A stretch of DNA of 64,000 nt, taken from Paenibacillus tengchongensis. Lineage in GTDB: Bacteria; Bacillota; Bacilli; Paenibacillales; Paenibacillaceae. Positions 1 through 9,761 of this stretch are shown one piece after another. The position numbers and the translations under genes were made by a program. Every line of letters begins with the position of its first letter. Positions within the stretch are counted from its first letter, which is position 1. The stretch is taken from NCBI RefSeq assembly GCF_008973665.1, contig NZ_WACP01000001.1, positions 434,001 to 498,000 of the forward strand, written 5' to 3'. The notes beneath the pieces are model-generated. The model had not been told where the DNA came from, ran no database searches, and saw only the letters and a list, made by a program, of their open reading frames with translations.

Positions 1-862
1 CTGCACCGGCCAGACGTTCCCGGCCTCCGGCCAGCTTGTCGAGCAAATACCCGCCCGCAAACAGCCCTACGAAGGAAGCCAGGCTGGGAATCATCTGCAG
101 CACTCCCAGCGATTCGAGCGACAGGCCGCGGACATCGACCAGATACGTCGGCAGCCAGCCGGATAGCCCCCAATTCACCGCGTAAATGCAGAAATAAGCG
201 ATCAGCAGGCCCCACAAGAGCGGCATTTTGAATAATTCCTTAAATCCGGCCCGTACAGCGGGCAGCTCATCACGATCCGGTTCCGCAGCAGCGGCCGACC
301 GCGGATTCTGAATAAACATCCAGTACAGAACGGCAAAGACAATGCCGATTCCTCCGATGTACATAAACATGTGACGCCAGCCGATGGATTCCAGCACCGT
401 CGTCGCGAAGAGCGGGGTAATGAACGCCATCAGGCCGCCCGATGTCAGCAGAATGGACATCGCTCTGGCCCGCTTCTCCACCGGAAACGACTCGGCGATC
501 AGCTTCGAGGCGGCAGGCTGAAAGCCCCCTTCGCCGATGCCGAACAGAAAGCGGACCACCAGCATGGAGCCCAGCGACCAGGCTGCGCCTGTGAACCCTG
601 TGAAGATCGACCATAACGTAACGGCAGCGATCAGCACTTTTCGTGAACCCAGCTTATCCGCCAGCCAGCCCCCCGGCATCTGCATAAGGGCATATCCGGC
701 AAAGAAGGAACTGATCACAATCCCTTTCGCCGTGGCGCTCAATTGCAAATCCTCCGTAATCGGCAGTATCGCATAATTCATGACATACCGGTCCAAATTC
801 CCAAGCGACCATCCTACAAATAACAAAGCCAAAATCCAATTGCTGCCCAGCGCCTTCCGCAT
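1..862 (-). CDS. MFS transporter, ACS (anion:cation symporter) type, partial
   Basis: The reading frame runs off the left edge, so only the N-terminal 287 residues are seen. It starts MRKALGSNWILALLFVGW, has about seven hydrophobic segments, and carries the MFS loop signature GGWLADKLGSRKV after the second segment. The stretch LDRYVMNYAILPI in the first helix and the RFLFGIGEGGFQPA motif are typical of the ACS family, which imports hexuronates, phthalate and other organic anions by cation symport. GGGAGGG lies 6 bases before the ATG. The regulator gene upstream on the same strand may control it. The substrate cannot be told from sequence. Confidence 0.85.
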   Translation of the reverse strand, partial: MRKALGSNWILALLFVGWSLGNLDRYVMNYAILPITEDLQLSATAKGIVISSFFAGYALMQMPGGWLADKLGSRKVLIAAVTLWSIFTGFTGAAWSLGSMLVVRFLFGIGEGGFQPAASKLIAESFPVEKRARAMSILLTSGGLMAFITPLFATTVLESIGWRHMFMYIGGIGIVFAVLYWMFIQNPRSAAAAEPDRDELPAVRAGFKELFKMPLLWGLLIAYFCIYAVNWGLSGWLPTYLVDVRGLSLESLGVLQMIPSLASFVGLFAGGYLLDKLAGGRERLAGA

Positions 863-1015
863 GCCGCGACCCTCCCGTTTCCCATACATATTTTATTTAA
901 GGACTAATAAAGGATAATTTCCTTATATACATAATATAGAAGGTCGTCTGTTTTTTCAACGGTTTTTTACGATACATAACGCTACGGCGTAATAATATAT
1001 TACATTAACATTCCG

Positions 1016-1043
1016 CAAAAAAAGGCACCCGCCAAGGATGCCT
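1016..1043 (-). terminator. Intrinsic terminator of the regulator gene
   Basis: On the minus strand a 5-bp stem (AGGCA/TGCCT) with an 11-base loop is followed directly by a run of T. It overlaps the stop codon of the regulator gene and separates it from the MFS gene downstream. Confidence 0.6.
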
Positions 1044-2343
1044 AGCTGAACCGGTATATTTTACTAGGCCTTCCGCGTACGCCGGGCGCTTCTTCGCCCA
1101 CACATTCGGCGAGTCCGGCATCGGCCAACTCGGTCATGATCCGCCTGGCATTGCGCTCGGTCATCTGCAGCTGTGCGGCCACATCTTTGGCGGTGAAGTG
1201 CTCCCAGCCCATTTTTCGTACAAGCGCCACTACTTTATTGAAGGTCTTCACGCTGATACCGCTGCTGCGCAGCTTCCCGGCCACTTCCTGATCGTCTGTG
1301 CGGAACGAATACGCCAGCGTCTCCTCTTCCTGGCCTGCGGACTCGACAATGACTCCGTCCTCCTGGACGATAACGATGCGCCGCCCCGTCTTCTCCTTCG
1401 ATTGGCGCAGCGCACGGTGCGCATTCGTCTCCGCCGAGAACACGGTTACCCCGTAACCCACGCCTACCGCGACCCCCGAACCCGTGGTGGCCGCCAGGTA
1501 ATCGACCGTATCGCCGAGCAGCGCAAGCTCCCGCTCAATCGCCCCTCTGGTGCTGAAGAGGATATAGCGGCCCCCGCCTTGTTCCATCAGGGTTCCGTCC
1601 AATTTCTCGCTCAGCTGGATCAGCTCTTTTTTGATGTCGAGCTCCAGGTGCTGCAATTGATAGGAGGTCGGCAGCTTCTCCGCAATCCGGTCATAATTCT
1701 CCAGTTCAATAATCTCGATCCCGATCTGTGTATCCTTAAAATAAGAGGTCCGGACCTTCTCGGCGAAGAGGCGCAGCGACTGGATAATCTCCAGGTTGCT
1801 GGGAGAAACCGTATATGCCGGCACCCCTTTGTCCTTCAGTCCCGCCGCAACGTTCGGAAAACAAGTGATCGCCCCATCCGTTCTCCCCTCCTGCCAAAGG
1901 TCCTCATGAAAGCCCAGCAGCTCTTCGGGATCGGCGTCGAGCTCATAAATGCGGGTGTACAGCTCTATGCCGGCATTCTCGATCAGCTTTAAGGCATGTT
2001 CAATGAACCCTTCATTCTCGGGCATATCGATGCTGATCCGTCGCGGCAGCCCGCCCCGGGTAAACGCCAGATCCAGCAGGCTTTTGTAGAACCCCGACTC
2101 CGTCACCCAGACATACTCCACTCTATCGGCGGAACCCAGCGCTTTACAAGCAAAGCTGTAAGGAATTGGACCGGAGCAGAGCCAGGAATCCACTTCCTTG
2201 TCATGCCTGCGGATAATATCCACCGTCTCACGCGGCTGCACATAGACAAATGGCCGGAAGGCAATTTCCGGTTCAAATATATTGGCAAGACCCCCTATGC
2301 GCTCAACCGAACCTGCAGGTCCGATAATTCCTACTTTGTACAT
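1042..2343 (-). CDS. Transcriptional regulator with degenerate GGDEF-like domain and C-terminal winged helix
   Basis: A 433-residue soluble protein. The N-terminal ~200 residues are an unidentified sensor-like region. Residues of about 215-335 resemble the nucleotide-cyclase (GGDEF) fold: the strand-turn-helix GVAVGVGYGVTVFSAETNAH followed by RALRQSKEKTGRRIVIV matches the C-terminal half of that family, but the GGDEF catalytic motif is absent. The last ~80 residues (FTAKDVAAQLQMTERNARRI) form a winged helix-turn-helix. The start is supported by GGGGAAGG upstream. It lies upstream of the MFS permease gene on the same strand, so I infer it controls uptake. The ligand is unknown. Confidence 0.7.
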   Translation of the reverse strand: MYKVGIIGPAGSVERIGGLANIFEPEIAFRPFVYVQPRETVDIIRRHDKEVDSWLCSGPIPYSFACKALGSADRVEYVWVTESGFYKSLLDLAFTRGGLPRRISIDMPENEGFIEHALKLIENAGIELYTRIYELDADPEELLGFHEDLWQEGRTDGAITCFPNVAAGLKDKGVPAYTVSPSNLEIIQSLRLFAEKVRTSYFKDTQIGIEIIELENYDRIAEKLPTSYQLQHLELDIKKELIQLSEKLDGTLMEQGGGRYILFSTRGAIERELALLGDTVDYLAATTGSGVAVGVGYGVTVFSAETNAHRALRQSKEKTGRRIVIVQEDGVIVESAGQEEETLAYSFRTDDQEVAGKLRSSGISVKTFNKVVALVRKMGWEHFTAKDVAAQLQMTERNARRIMTELADAGLAECVGEEAPGVRGRPSKIYRFS

Positions 2344-2437
2344 GGCTTTTCGTCCTTCCCCGTTCCAGTCATCATTCCTCCATTATACTCCAGAAGTGAG
2401 GAAGGAACGCAAGCCAGAGCCATTCCGGTGCAGCAGC

Positions 2438-2466
2438 AAAAAAAAGACCACCATAAATCCAGTGGC
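2438..2466 (-). terminator. Intrinsic terminator of small membrane-gene cluster
   Basis: On the minus strand, GGCCAC pairs with GTGGTC (one G-U pair) across an 11-12 base loop and is followed by eight T. It lies just downstream of the three small genes at 2482-3222. Confidence 0.6.
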
Positions 2467-2481
2467 CCCGATGCTCCCCGC

Positions 2482-2811
2482 CTATTTGTCGTGGTTGCTG
2501 TCCCATATATCCTTATGCCGCAGTCCCGCGAACACCAGCAGGATCATGGTCACCACCATCACAAATTCCCTCAAGGTATTCGATAAGCTGTCCACATTAT
2601 AGCCAAAAACAATATTGAGCCTGCCCCACAACAAATTAAAGCAGAGCAGTGCAACGCAGGCATAGGTTAACCATACACTGCGGAGATATAGATTATGGGT
2701 GCGCTTCGGCCCGTTTCCGATAAAATATTTGCTGTAACGGACCACATAAGCTGTAAACACAACACATCCGGCCGCCTCCAAAGCAATCAGCAGCAGATCA
2801 ATAACGTCCAT
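2482..2811 (-). CDS. Small membrane protein, unknown function
   Basis: A 109-residue protein with about three hydrophobic segments (LLLIALEAAGCVVFTAYVV, VWLTYACVALLCFNLLW, FVMVVTMILLVFAGL). The ATG at 2811 is preferred over one three codons upstream, because GAGGGG sits at normal distance from 2811 and directly abuts the other. It overlaps the end of the preceding 58-codon gene by 14 bp, so translation is probably coupled. I do not recognise the family. It is the last gene of the cluster, before a terminator. Confidence 0.6.
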   Translation of the reverse strand: MDVIDLLLIALEAAGCVVFTAYVVRYSKYFIGNGPKRTHNLYLRSVWLTYACVALLCFNLLWGRLNIVFGYNVDSLSNTLREFVMVVTMILLVFAGLRHKDIWDSNHDK

Positions 2812-2974
2812 GAAGATCATCCCCTCTTTTGCCTAAGCCGGAACGGTGCAGGTCGATTAGACTGTCCATATCGTTTGACGCATAAGCCTCCTGGATTTTC
2901 CCTAGCTTCTCAATTTCCTTAGTGACGCGACTGGGCTTGACTTGATTTTTTCTGAATAAATCGAGGAGTTTCAC
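2798..2974 (-). CDS. Small basic soluble protein, unknown function
   Basis: A 58-residue frame with a GTG start that overlaps the stop of the upstream gene as GTGA. The product begins VKLLDLFRKNQVKPSRV, is charged, and contains a predicted helix (RVTKEIEKLGKIQEAYAS). The four-base overlap upstream and 14-base overlap downstream point to a translationally coupled gene. No family is recognised, and coding status rests on context and plausible composition. Confidence 0.5.
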   Translation of the reverse strand: MKLLDLFRKNQVKPSRVTKEIEKLGKIQEAYASNDMDSLIDLHRSGLGKRGDDLHGRY

Positions 2975-3222
2975 TTGTCAACGACCTCCTCACCATTGGC
3001 TTTTTCGGTGACCCCTTTTTCAATCAGAAGCTTGACGAGCGCGCGATTATATTCATTGAGCTGTTTCTCATTCTCTTCATCGCGTTTCTGGTAATTCTGA
3101 ATAATCTTCTCCTTGTTCGCGATTTGCCTGATACACCAGATTAAGGCAACCGACAAGAGAACATTTAGCACGACCGATCCATTGTTGTTCTGGAACAGGC
3201 CGGCCAATGCATCGAGATCCAT
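2971..3222 (-). CDS. Single-pass membrane protein with coiled coil (holin-like size and layout)
   Basis: An 83-residue protein: a short N-terminus, one hydrophobic segment (SVVLNVLLSVALIWCI), then a charged helix (ANKEKIIQNYQKRDEENEKQ) likely to form a coiled coil. Size and layout recall the BhlA/UviB-like small phage or bacteriocin-associated membrane proteins, but I see no diagnostic motif. GGAGGG precedes the ATG. It is the first gene of a three-gene overlapping set. Confidence 0.6.
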   Translation of the reverse strand: MDLDALAGLFQNNNGSVVLNVLLSVALIWCIRQIANKEKIIQNYQKRDEENEKQLNEYNRALVKLLIEKGVTEKANGEEVVDK

Positions 3223-3422
3223 GGTTATCCCTCCGTTTCACTGTGACAAACTGTGAAGTATCCGGAGCCCCCGCCCAGTTCCTCGTGAAGTGTGTATATG
3301 AATATTCTATTCTTGCAGTGCCGGAAGGATTGGGTGTACAAGTATATATTAGAGTTACATTTTTCAAAAATGTGGTTATTATAGCATACAGTTTCCATTA
3401 TAAATCTCAGGAGATGAAGAGT

Positions 3423-3707
3423 ATGGGCAGCACGTTCACAGCAACAGGCACTCCTTTAAAGTATCAATTTCCGATGGACGAAGTTTACTATAAACAATCC
3501 ATCTATATCCTGGCCAGCGGCTCCCGCCGCAACCCGCGCAGCATCGCCCGGGTGCTAAACGCTTTGCATGACAACGGACTCCGCACGATCGGAGATGTTC
3601 TCCGTACCAGTCTCGACGATCTGCTTAAATTGCGGAATTTCGGCAGCACCGGACAGCAGATTCTCCTGGAGCTTCTGGAGAACTTTGGGCCCGGCAGTAA
3701 CTTATAA
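3423..3707 (+). CDS. Stand-alone RNA polymerase alpha-CTD-like protein
   Basis: A 94-residue protein. Its C-terminal half (RVLNALHDNGLRTIGDVLRT, then LDDLLKLRNFGSTGQQILLE) matches the helix-hairpin-helix core of the alpha subunit C-terminal domain, the part that contacts UP elements and activators. There is no alpha N-terminal domain. The start at 3423 has AGGAG at good distance; the ATG at 3414 abuts it. It is divergent from the small membrane cluster. Its role is unknown; it could be a DNA-binding or RNA-polymerase-linked regulator. Confidence 0.6.
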   Translation: MGSTFTATGTPLKYQFPMDEVYYKQSIYILASGSRRNPRSIARVLNALHDNGLRTIGDVLRTSLDDLLKLRNFGSTGQQILLELLENFGPGSNL

Positions 3708-3802
3708 AAAACTTATTGAACTATTCTTACTCTTGCCCTGGCTTTCCGCGAATTGTACATTGAGAATATTCGGGTTGATCTCATCATTGGAGGAATAATG
3801 TA

Positions 3803-4219
3803 ATGAACATATCTTTTGCCACCGACAAGGATTACGATTGGATCAAAGAACGGGACCGCCATCTCGCGGAGAGATTGATTATCCCCAAAATTGCGGGCAA
3901 GGAAATCTACTTATTGCGCGATGAGCAAGAAACGGTCATTGGGTGGATGCGTTACGGGTACTTCTGGGACAATACCCCGTTTATGAACATGCTGTGGATT
4001 GACGAGCCCTACCGTAACCATGGATTGGGGAAAGAAGTGGTCCTATTCTGGGAGAAGGAAATGAAGCAGCAGGGCCACACCCTGATTATGACTTCCACAC
4101 AGGCTGACGAGGGTTCCCAGCACTTTTACCGGAAATTGGGCTACCGCGATGCCGGCTGCCTGCTGCTGGACACCCAGCCCCTGGAGATTATTTTGATTAA
4201 AGAGTTGGGCAGTAATTAA
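3803..4219 (+). CDS. GNAT family N-acetyltransferase
   Basis: A 138-residue single-domain protein. It has the central strand GWMRYGYFWDNTPFMNMLWI, the acetyl-CoA pyrophosphate loop EPYRNHGLGKEVVLFWE (R/Q-x-x-G-x-G/A type), and the C-terminal strand and helix QHFYRKLGYRDAGCLLL typical of GNAT enzymes. GGAGG lies ahead of the ATG; a closer ATG is closed by an immediate stop. The acceptor substrate is unknown. It is a monocistronic gene as far as can be seen. Confidence 0.85.
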   Translation: MNISFATDKDYDWIKERDRHLAERLIIPKIAGKEIYLLRDEQETVIGWMRYGYFWDNTPFMNMLWIDEPYRNHGLGKEVVLFWEKEMKQQGHTLIMTSTQADEGSQHFYRKLGYRDAGCLLLDTQPLEIILIKELGSN

Positions 4220-4395
4220 GGGATACCTCATGGGTTTCCAGTGAACCTGTACAATTGAACTTGGGTGGGAAAGTATCGCCTCCCGATCGAAGGTGAAAAG
4301 TTCTGCTCCAAATTTCATCTAAAAGTTAACGCCATTTGCCGATCTGTTAGCATAATAGTACGTGTATTTCCTTTACCATCAAATATAACTGAGAT

Positions 4396-4518
4396 TTAAT
4401 AAATCCTTGTGTCATCCTCAAACCTTTTGGCCCACTCTGTTTCTTTCAAGTACTGCCCGCTGTCTGAATCGTAAGCATAATCCAGGTTATTCTCAAGATC
4501 ATTTAGATAATGATCTTA
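4396..4518 (-). pseudogene. Possible 3' remnant of a degraded gene
   Basis: In the gap 4220-4611 the minus strand holds a protein-like frame ending DDTRIY before TAA, with the sequence DLENNLDYAYDSDSGQYLKE inside. It is closed upstream by a stop with no start codon or ribosome site, so it looks like the C-terminal stub of a lost gene. The surrounding DNA is AT-rich. The rest of the gap shows nothing I can interpret. Confidence 0.3.
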
Positions 4519-4611
4519 TTTTTAACGCCCTAATTCATGTAATATTAGCAATGTCTTGAAAGGGCTTTAGAATAATGGTTATTAACCATACTAAAGGGGG
4601 TAGGTTGTTTC

Positions 4612-4989
4612 ATGACGTATTCAGTTTCAAATATACAATCCACAAGTTTCTCCATTTCATTATTAGTGATACTTTTAGCTTTAATAGATCTAACAATAAA
4701 GAAGTATTTCATTGTTGAAGAATTAAATAAGATCTCAGATACGAATGGAAAGAATATCAATAGGTGGGTAACAGGACTACTTGCTGTCATTAGTTTGTGT
4801 ATTTTCTTCTTCGTTTTGGATACAACGAATATCAACTCACTTAAGTGGTTCTGGTTAATATTATTTATAGTTGCCATGGGACAACATGCGTTTATCGAAT
4901 GGAGGTATTTGAAAGGCTCGAAAGAATACGTTATTACACTTATTAAACTAGCAGTCGGATTAATATACATCTTAATTTTTATTTTCTAA
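4612..4989 (+). CDS. DUF4181-like membrane protein
   Basis: A 125-residue protein with four hydrophobic segments: near the N-terminus, then GLLAVISLCIFFFVL, WFWLILFIVAMGQHAFI and ITLIKLAVGLIYILIFIF. The pattern IKKYFIVEELNKIS, then FIEWRYLKGSKEYVITL, fits the DUF4181 family of Bacillales membrane proteins. GGGGG lies ahead of the ATG. Codon use is strongly AT-biased compared with the neighbours, so the gene may have been acquired. Function is unknown. Confidence 0.65.
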   Translation: MTYSVSNIQSTSFSISLLVILLALIDLTIKKYFIVEELNKISDTNGKNINRWVTGLLAVISLCIFFFVLDTTNINSLKWFWLILFIVAMGQHAFIEWRYLKGSKEYVITLIKLAVGLIYILIFIF

Positions 4990-5111
4990 ACATTGATTTC
5001 ATGTTCAAGTCAAATCCCATCCATCCGCCTTCGAACTCCTGCTTGTTATCAGCGACCTTTCAAATCCGACACAAGGAGGCTTACCCAAGTGTACAGGGAT
5101 CGTCGCAGGAT

Positions 5112-5160
5112 CAAAAAAAACCCTTGAAAAGCCCGTAAATCCAGGCTCTTCAAGGGTTTA
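5112..5160 (-). terminator. Intrinsic terminator of groES-groEL
   Basis: On the minus strand, ACCCTTGAAGAGCC and GGCTTTTCAAGGGT form a long stem with one mismatch around a 10-base loop, followed by eight T. It lies 10-50 bases past the groEL stop codon. Confidence 0.9.
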
Positions 5161-5170
5161 GTTAATTCAC

Positions 5171-6844
<1,674 letters not shown>

Positions 6845-6865
6845 CTATGCTTATGAACGGTCTTC

Positions 6866-7147
6866 TTAGCCAAGAATCGCGTGAATGTCGCTTTCTTTCA
6901 TAATCAAATATTCTTTGCCTTCGTACTTGATTTCGGTTCCGGCATACTTCGAGAACAGAACGCGGTCGCCTTCCTTCACTTCAAGCGGAACACGCACACC
7001 GTCCTTCAGAATACCGCTGCCTACAGCGACGATAGTGCCTTCCTGCGGTTTCTCCTTGGAGGAGTCCGGAAGCACGATCCCGAAAGAAGTCGTTTGCTCC
7101 TGCTCGGCAGGTTGTACCAATACGCGTTCACCTAGTGGTTTGATCAT
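6866..7147 (-). CDS. groES: Co-chaperonin GroES (10 kDa, Hsp10)
   Basis: A 93-residue co-chaperonin that caps the GroEL ring. It starts [13 protein letters not shown], contains the mobile-loop region [17 protein letters not shown] (about residues 22-38) that docks onto GroEL, and ends with the usual beta strand ([14 protein letters not shown]). AGGAGG precedes the ATG. It is the first gene of the groES-groEL operon, downstream of a sigma-A promoter and CIRCE. Confidence 0.98.
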   Translation of the reverse strand: MIKPLGERVLVQPAEQEQTTSFGIVLPDSSKEKPQEGTIVAVGSGILKDGVRVPLEVKEGDRVLFSKYAGTEIKYEGKEYLIMKESDIHAILG

Positions 7148-7226
7148 GAAAAATAGCCTCCTTTAAAATTATGTTGTTAAACTTGAACACAAAGTTGTGG
7201 GGCTGAATCCAGCCTGCTCAGTAACG

Positions 7227-7253
7227 TTAGCACTCGACGTCCTTCAGTGCTAA
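7227..7253 (-). promoter_or_regulatory. CIRCE operator (HrcA binding site)
   Basis: The inverted repeat TTAGCACTC-N9-CAGTGCTAA differs from the CIRCE consensus by one base. It sits between the promoter and groES, where the heat-shock repressor HrcA is known to act in Firmicutes. hrcA itself is not in the window. Confidence 0.95.
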
Positions 7254-7264
7254 CAACAATTTTT

Positions 7265-7293
7265 ATGATACTCAACTTGCTGACGGATTTCAA
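7265..7293 (-). promoter_or_regulatory. Sigma-A promoter of groES-groEL
   Basis: On the minus strand, TTGAAA (7288-7293) and TATCAT (7265-7270) are 17 bases apart. Transcription would start just before CIRCE, the usual arrangement. Confidence 0.8.
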
Positions 7294-7411
7294 GTCTTTT
7301 ACGTAAAATCATCGTTCTTTTTAGGAAAAATATAGGCCTTCCCGGCTTGTCTTCCGATTCCCCTCTAACATTCTATCCACCACCGGACAAAATATGCCGC
7401 AGCTATACCGG

Positions 7412-8179
7412 TTAAGCTTCCGTGCGGACATAGCGCGACTCCAGGGCGGCATCGGCCGCAAGCTGCTTGCGGAACACCAGTGCCGACAGAAAGACACTGA
7501 ACTCGTAGAGAATCACCAGCGGAACGGCGACCAGAAAATCTGAGATGAAATCGGGCGGCGTGATCACCACGGCAATAAACGCCAGGGCAAAATAGGCGTA
7601 CCGCCGCATCTTCTTCAGCCGCAGCGGATTCAGAATCCGCAGCCGGGTCAGGAACATGACCAGCAGCGGCAGCTCAAACAGCAGAGCGAGCGGTACGACC
7701 AGTCCGAACATGAAGCTGAAGTATTGGGCTATGCCATACGTCTCCGTAAGTCCCATACTGCGGGTTACGGAAACCGTGAACGACAGCGCCAGCGGAAACA
7801 CAATATAGTATGCAAACAGCAGTCCGAGCACGAACAGGACCAGCACGTAAGGAACATAGCGCAGAGCTGCGCTCTTCTCATGCGGCCGCAGCGCGGGAGC
7901 GACAAACGCCCACAGCTGATAGGCGGCGAACGGCACTGCCGGTACGAGGGCGACTACCATAGCAATCTTCATATACATCCCGATGCCGTCCCAGAAGGAA
8001 AAAGCGTGCAGCACAAAACGCTGCGCCTGCTCGGCTGCGGTCAGGTACCCGTAAACCGGCTCCGCTATGGAAAGCCCGGCTGCCAGCCCGGCGGCAAACA
8101 CGATCAGCACGTAGATGATCCGTCTGCGCAGCTCGGCCAGATGCTGCACGACGGTCATTTCTTCGGCTTTGCCAGCCAT
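7412..8179 (-). CDS. tatC: Sec-independent protein translocase TatC
   Basis: A 255-residue membrane protein with six predicted helices. TatC is the receptor for twin-arginine signal peptides. The family N-terminus is present (VVQHLAELRRRIIYVL), as is the conserved first periplasmic stretch and F-x-x-P-F-like loop (VALVPAVPFAAYQLWAFVAP ~ residues 78-97), plus PPDFISDFLVAVPLVILYE near the C-terminus. It lies about 110 bases downstream of tatA, so the two make a minimal TatAC system. GGTGG lies ahead of the ATG. Confidence 0.95.
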   Translation of the reverse strand: MAGKAEEMTVVQHLAELRRRIIYVLIVFAAGLAAGLSIAEPVYGYLTAAEQAQRFVLHAFSFWDGIGMYMKIAMVVALVPAVPFAAYQLWAFVAPALRPHEKSAALRYVPYVLVLFVLGLLFAYYIVFPLALSFTVSVTRSMGLTETYGIAQYFSFMFGLVVPLALLFELPLLVMFLTRLRILNPLRLKKMRRYAYFALAFIAVVITPPDFISDFLVAVPLVILYEFSVFLSALVFRKQLAADAALESRYVRTEA

Positions 8180-8290
8180 GGGATCACCACCAGTCGGTCA
8201 TTTATTAGTTTAGATGCTGGCGGAACAAGCAAAGAGGCGCTTCTCCCGGCTGCAGAGAGCCGGGGATGTACGCCCCGGATTAACGGTATC

Positions 8291-8527
8291 TTATTCCGGC
8301 AGGCGCTTGTCCTGCGGGAGCTCTGCCGACGCTTGCGGCGCAGCCGGATTAGCCGGGCCCGCCTTGGACGGCTCGGACTCGCTGATGATATCGCGCGCAC
8401 CGTCCTTGAATTCCCTGAAGGTACGTCCAACCGCCCGGCCAAGCTCAGGCAGCTTGTTCGGACCAAAGAGCAGGAGCGCCAAAATAACGAGCAAAATAAT
8501 TCCTGGAGCACCAATCGTACTTAGCAT
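8291..8527 (-). CDS. tatA: Twin-arginine translocase TatA/E family subunit
   Basis: A 78-residue protein with the TatA layout: one N-terminal membrane helix (GIILLVILALLLFGPNKLPE), the hinge FGPNKLPELGRAVG, an amphipathic helix (TFREFKDGARDII), and a polar tail. TatA oligomers form the translocation pore for folded proteins. The ATG at 8527 has AAGGAGGG before it and gives the usual start; a frame six codons longer has no ribosome site. It is paired with tatC downstream. Confidence 0.93.
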   Translation of the reverse strand: MLSTIGAPGIILLVILALLLFGPNKLPELGRAVGRTFREFKDGARDIISESEPSKAGPANPAAPQASAELPQDKRLPE

Positions 8528-8605
8528 GCTGTCCCTCCTTGTCACTCATCCGTACGCGGCAATGTTATTGATAAACAAGATTATCATATCATAAGAGGTG
8601 TCACA

Positions 8606-8638
8606 CTTTCCAAGCGGCCTCCCGGTCCGCTTGGAAAG
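8606..8638. repeat. 12-bp perfect inverted repeat, possible terminator
   Basis: CTTTCCAAGCGG and CCGCTTGGAAAG flank a 9-base loop between mogA and tatA. There is no T-run on either side, so it may act as a weak terminator or as an RNA-stabilising hairpin. Confidence 0.55.
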
Positions 8639-8666
8639 GCGTTTACTGCCGGACGCTATTCACCGG

Positions 8667-9152
8667 TTATTGGCGGAATTGACCCGTGACCATCAGCAGC
8701 GCTTCGGGCAGCTGGTCCATAATGGCGGCCAGATTCTCATGCACGCCCTTCGGTGTGCCCGGAAGATTCACAATCAGTGTTCTGCCGCGGATGCCGCAGA
8801 TGCCCCGGAACAGCATCACCGAACGGTTCTTCTGCATAACGGTGCTCCGCATAGCCTCGGACAGCCCCGGTACTTCCCGCTCGATCACACGCCGCGTAGC
8901 CTCCGGCGTCACATCGCGGATCGCCAGCTCGGTTCCGCCGGTGGTCAGTACCAGATCGGCCTGGAAGTAGTCCGTCAGTTCGATCAGCGCTGCGATAATC
9001 TCATCCTCTTCATCCGGCACGATCCGGTACTCAATAATTTCTCCTCCCAGTTCCTCCTCGACCAGTTCACGAATAACCTGGGCGCTCGTGTCTTCCCGTT
9101 CGCCTCTGGCTCCTTTGTCGCTGGCTGTCAGGATGGCTGTCTTCCACGCCAT
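8667..9152 (-). CDS. mogA: Molybdopterin adenylyltransferase, MogA/MoaB family
   Basis: A 161-residue enzyme that adenylates molybdopterin before metal insertion in molybdenum-cofactor synthesis. The family motifs are clear: TTGGTELAIRDVTPEAT (the GGTG-type loop binding the pterin), RSVMLFRGICGIRGRTLIV, and NLPGTPKGVHEN. The ATG at 9152 has GGAGGG at good distance; one seven codons upstream overlaps this site. It is in an apparent operon behind moaC. B. subtilis calls the gene moaB. Confidence 0.92.
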   Translation of the reverse strand: MAWKTAILTASDKGARGEREDTSAQVIRELVEEELGGEIIEYRIVPDEEDEIIAALIELTDYFQADLVLTTGGTELAIRDVTPEATRRVIEREVPGLSEAMRSTVMQKNRSVMLFRGICGIRGRTLIVNLPGTPKGVHENLAAIMDQLPEALLMVTGQFRQ

Positions 9153-9284
9153 AGGTTGTCCCTCCCTCTCCATGTGCTATGTATGGCCGGCTGCTTGGCA
9201 GCCTGCTTCACGCTTGTCGTCCCGAAAGACCCGGTCCGGCCCGCTTTGAGCGGGATATCAGGCCGGGCATCCCTCCTGCTGTTC

Positions 9285-9758
9285 TTATGAATCCAGCGTG
9301 TAATCCCCGTTCTTGCCGCCGCTCTTCGCCGCAAGCTGCGTCGGTCCGATCACCATGTCTTTCTGCAGCGCTTTGCACATGTCGTATACGGTGAGCGCAG
9401 CGGCCGATACGGCGGTCAGCGCCTCCATCTCCACTCCGGTGCGTCCGGTGGTCTTGACGGTCGCTTCAATATAAAGTTCATCTTTTCCGTTGTCCGCAAA
9501 GCGGATGTCTATGCCGGTCAGCGGCAGCGGATGGCACATCGGAATCCAGGATGATGTCTGCTTGGCCGCCATAATTCCGGCTACCTGAGCCACGGCAAGC
9601 ACATCGCCTTTACCGATGTTTCCTTCCTTGATGGCAGCAAGCGTACCGGGATCCATCTTCACCATACTGCGTGCAGCCGCCGACCGCTGCGTAATTTCTT
9701 TGCCGCTTACGTCGACCATCCGCGCCCTGCCCTGTTCATTAAAATGAGTCAGCTCCAT
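9285..9758 (-). CDS. moaC: Cyclic pyranopterin monophosphate synthase MoaC
   Basis: A 157-residue enzyme of the first steps of molybdenum-cofactor synthesis. It has the MoaC signatures [16 protein letters not shown] near the N-terminus, MCHPLPLTG at residues 74-82, [20 protein letters not shown] and the closing KSGGKNGDY. The partner MoaA is not in the window. Its ATG is three bases from the stop of the folate cyclo-ligase gene, so both are co-transcribed. Confidence 0.97.
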   Translation of the reverse strand: MELTHFNEQGRARMVDVSGKEITQRSAAARSMVKMDPGTLAAIKEGNIGKGDVLAVAQVAGIMAAKQTSSWIPMCHPLPLTGIDIRFADNGKDELYIEATVKTTGRTGVEMEALTAVSAAALTVYDMCKALQKDMVIGPTQLAAKSGGKNGDYTLDS

Positions 9759-9761
9759 GGC

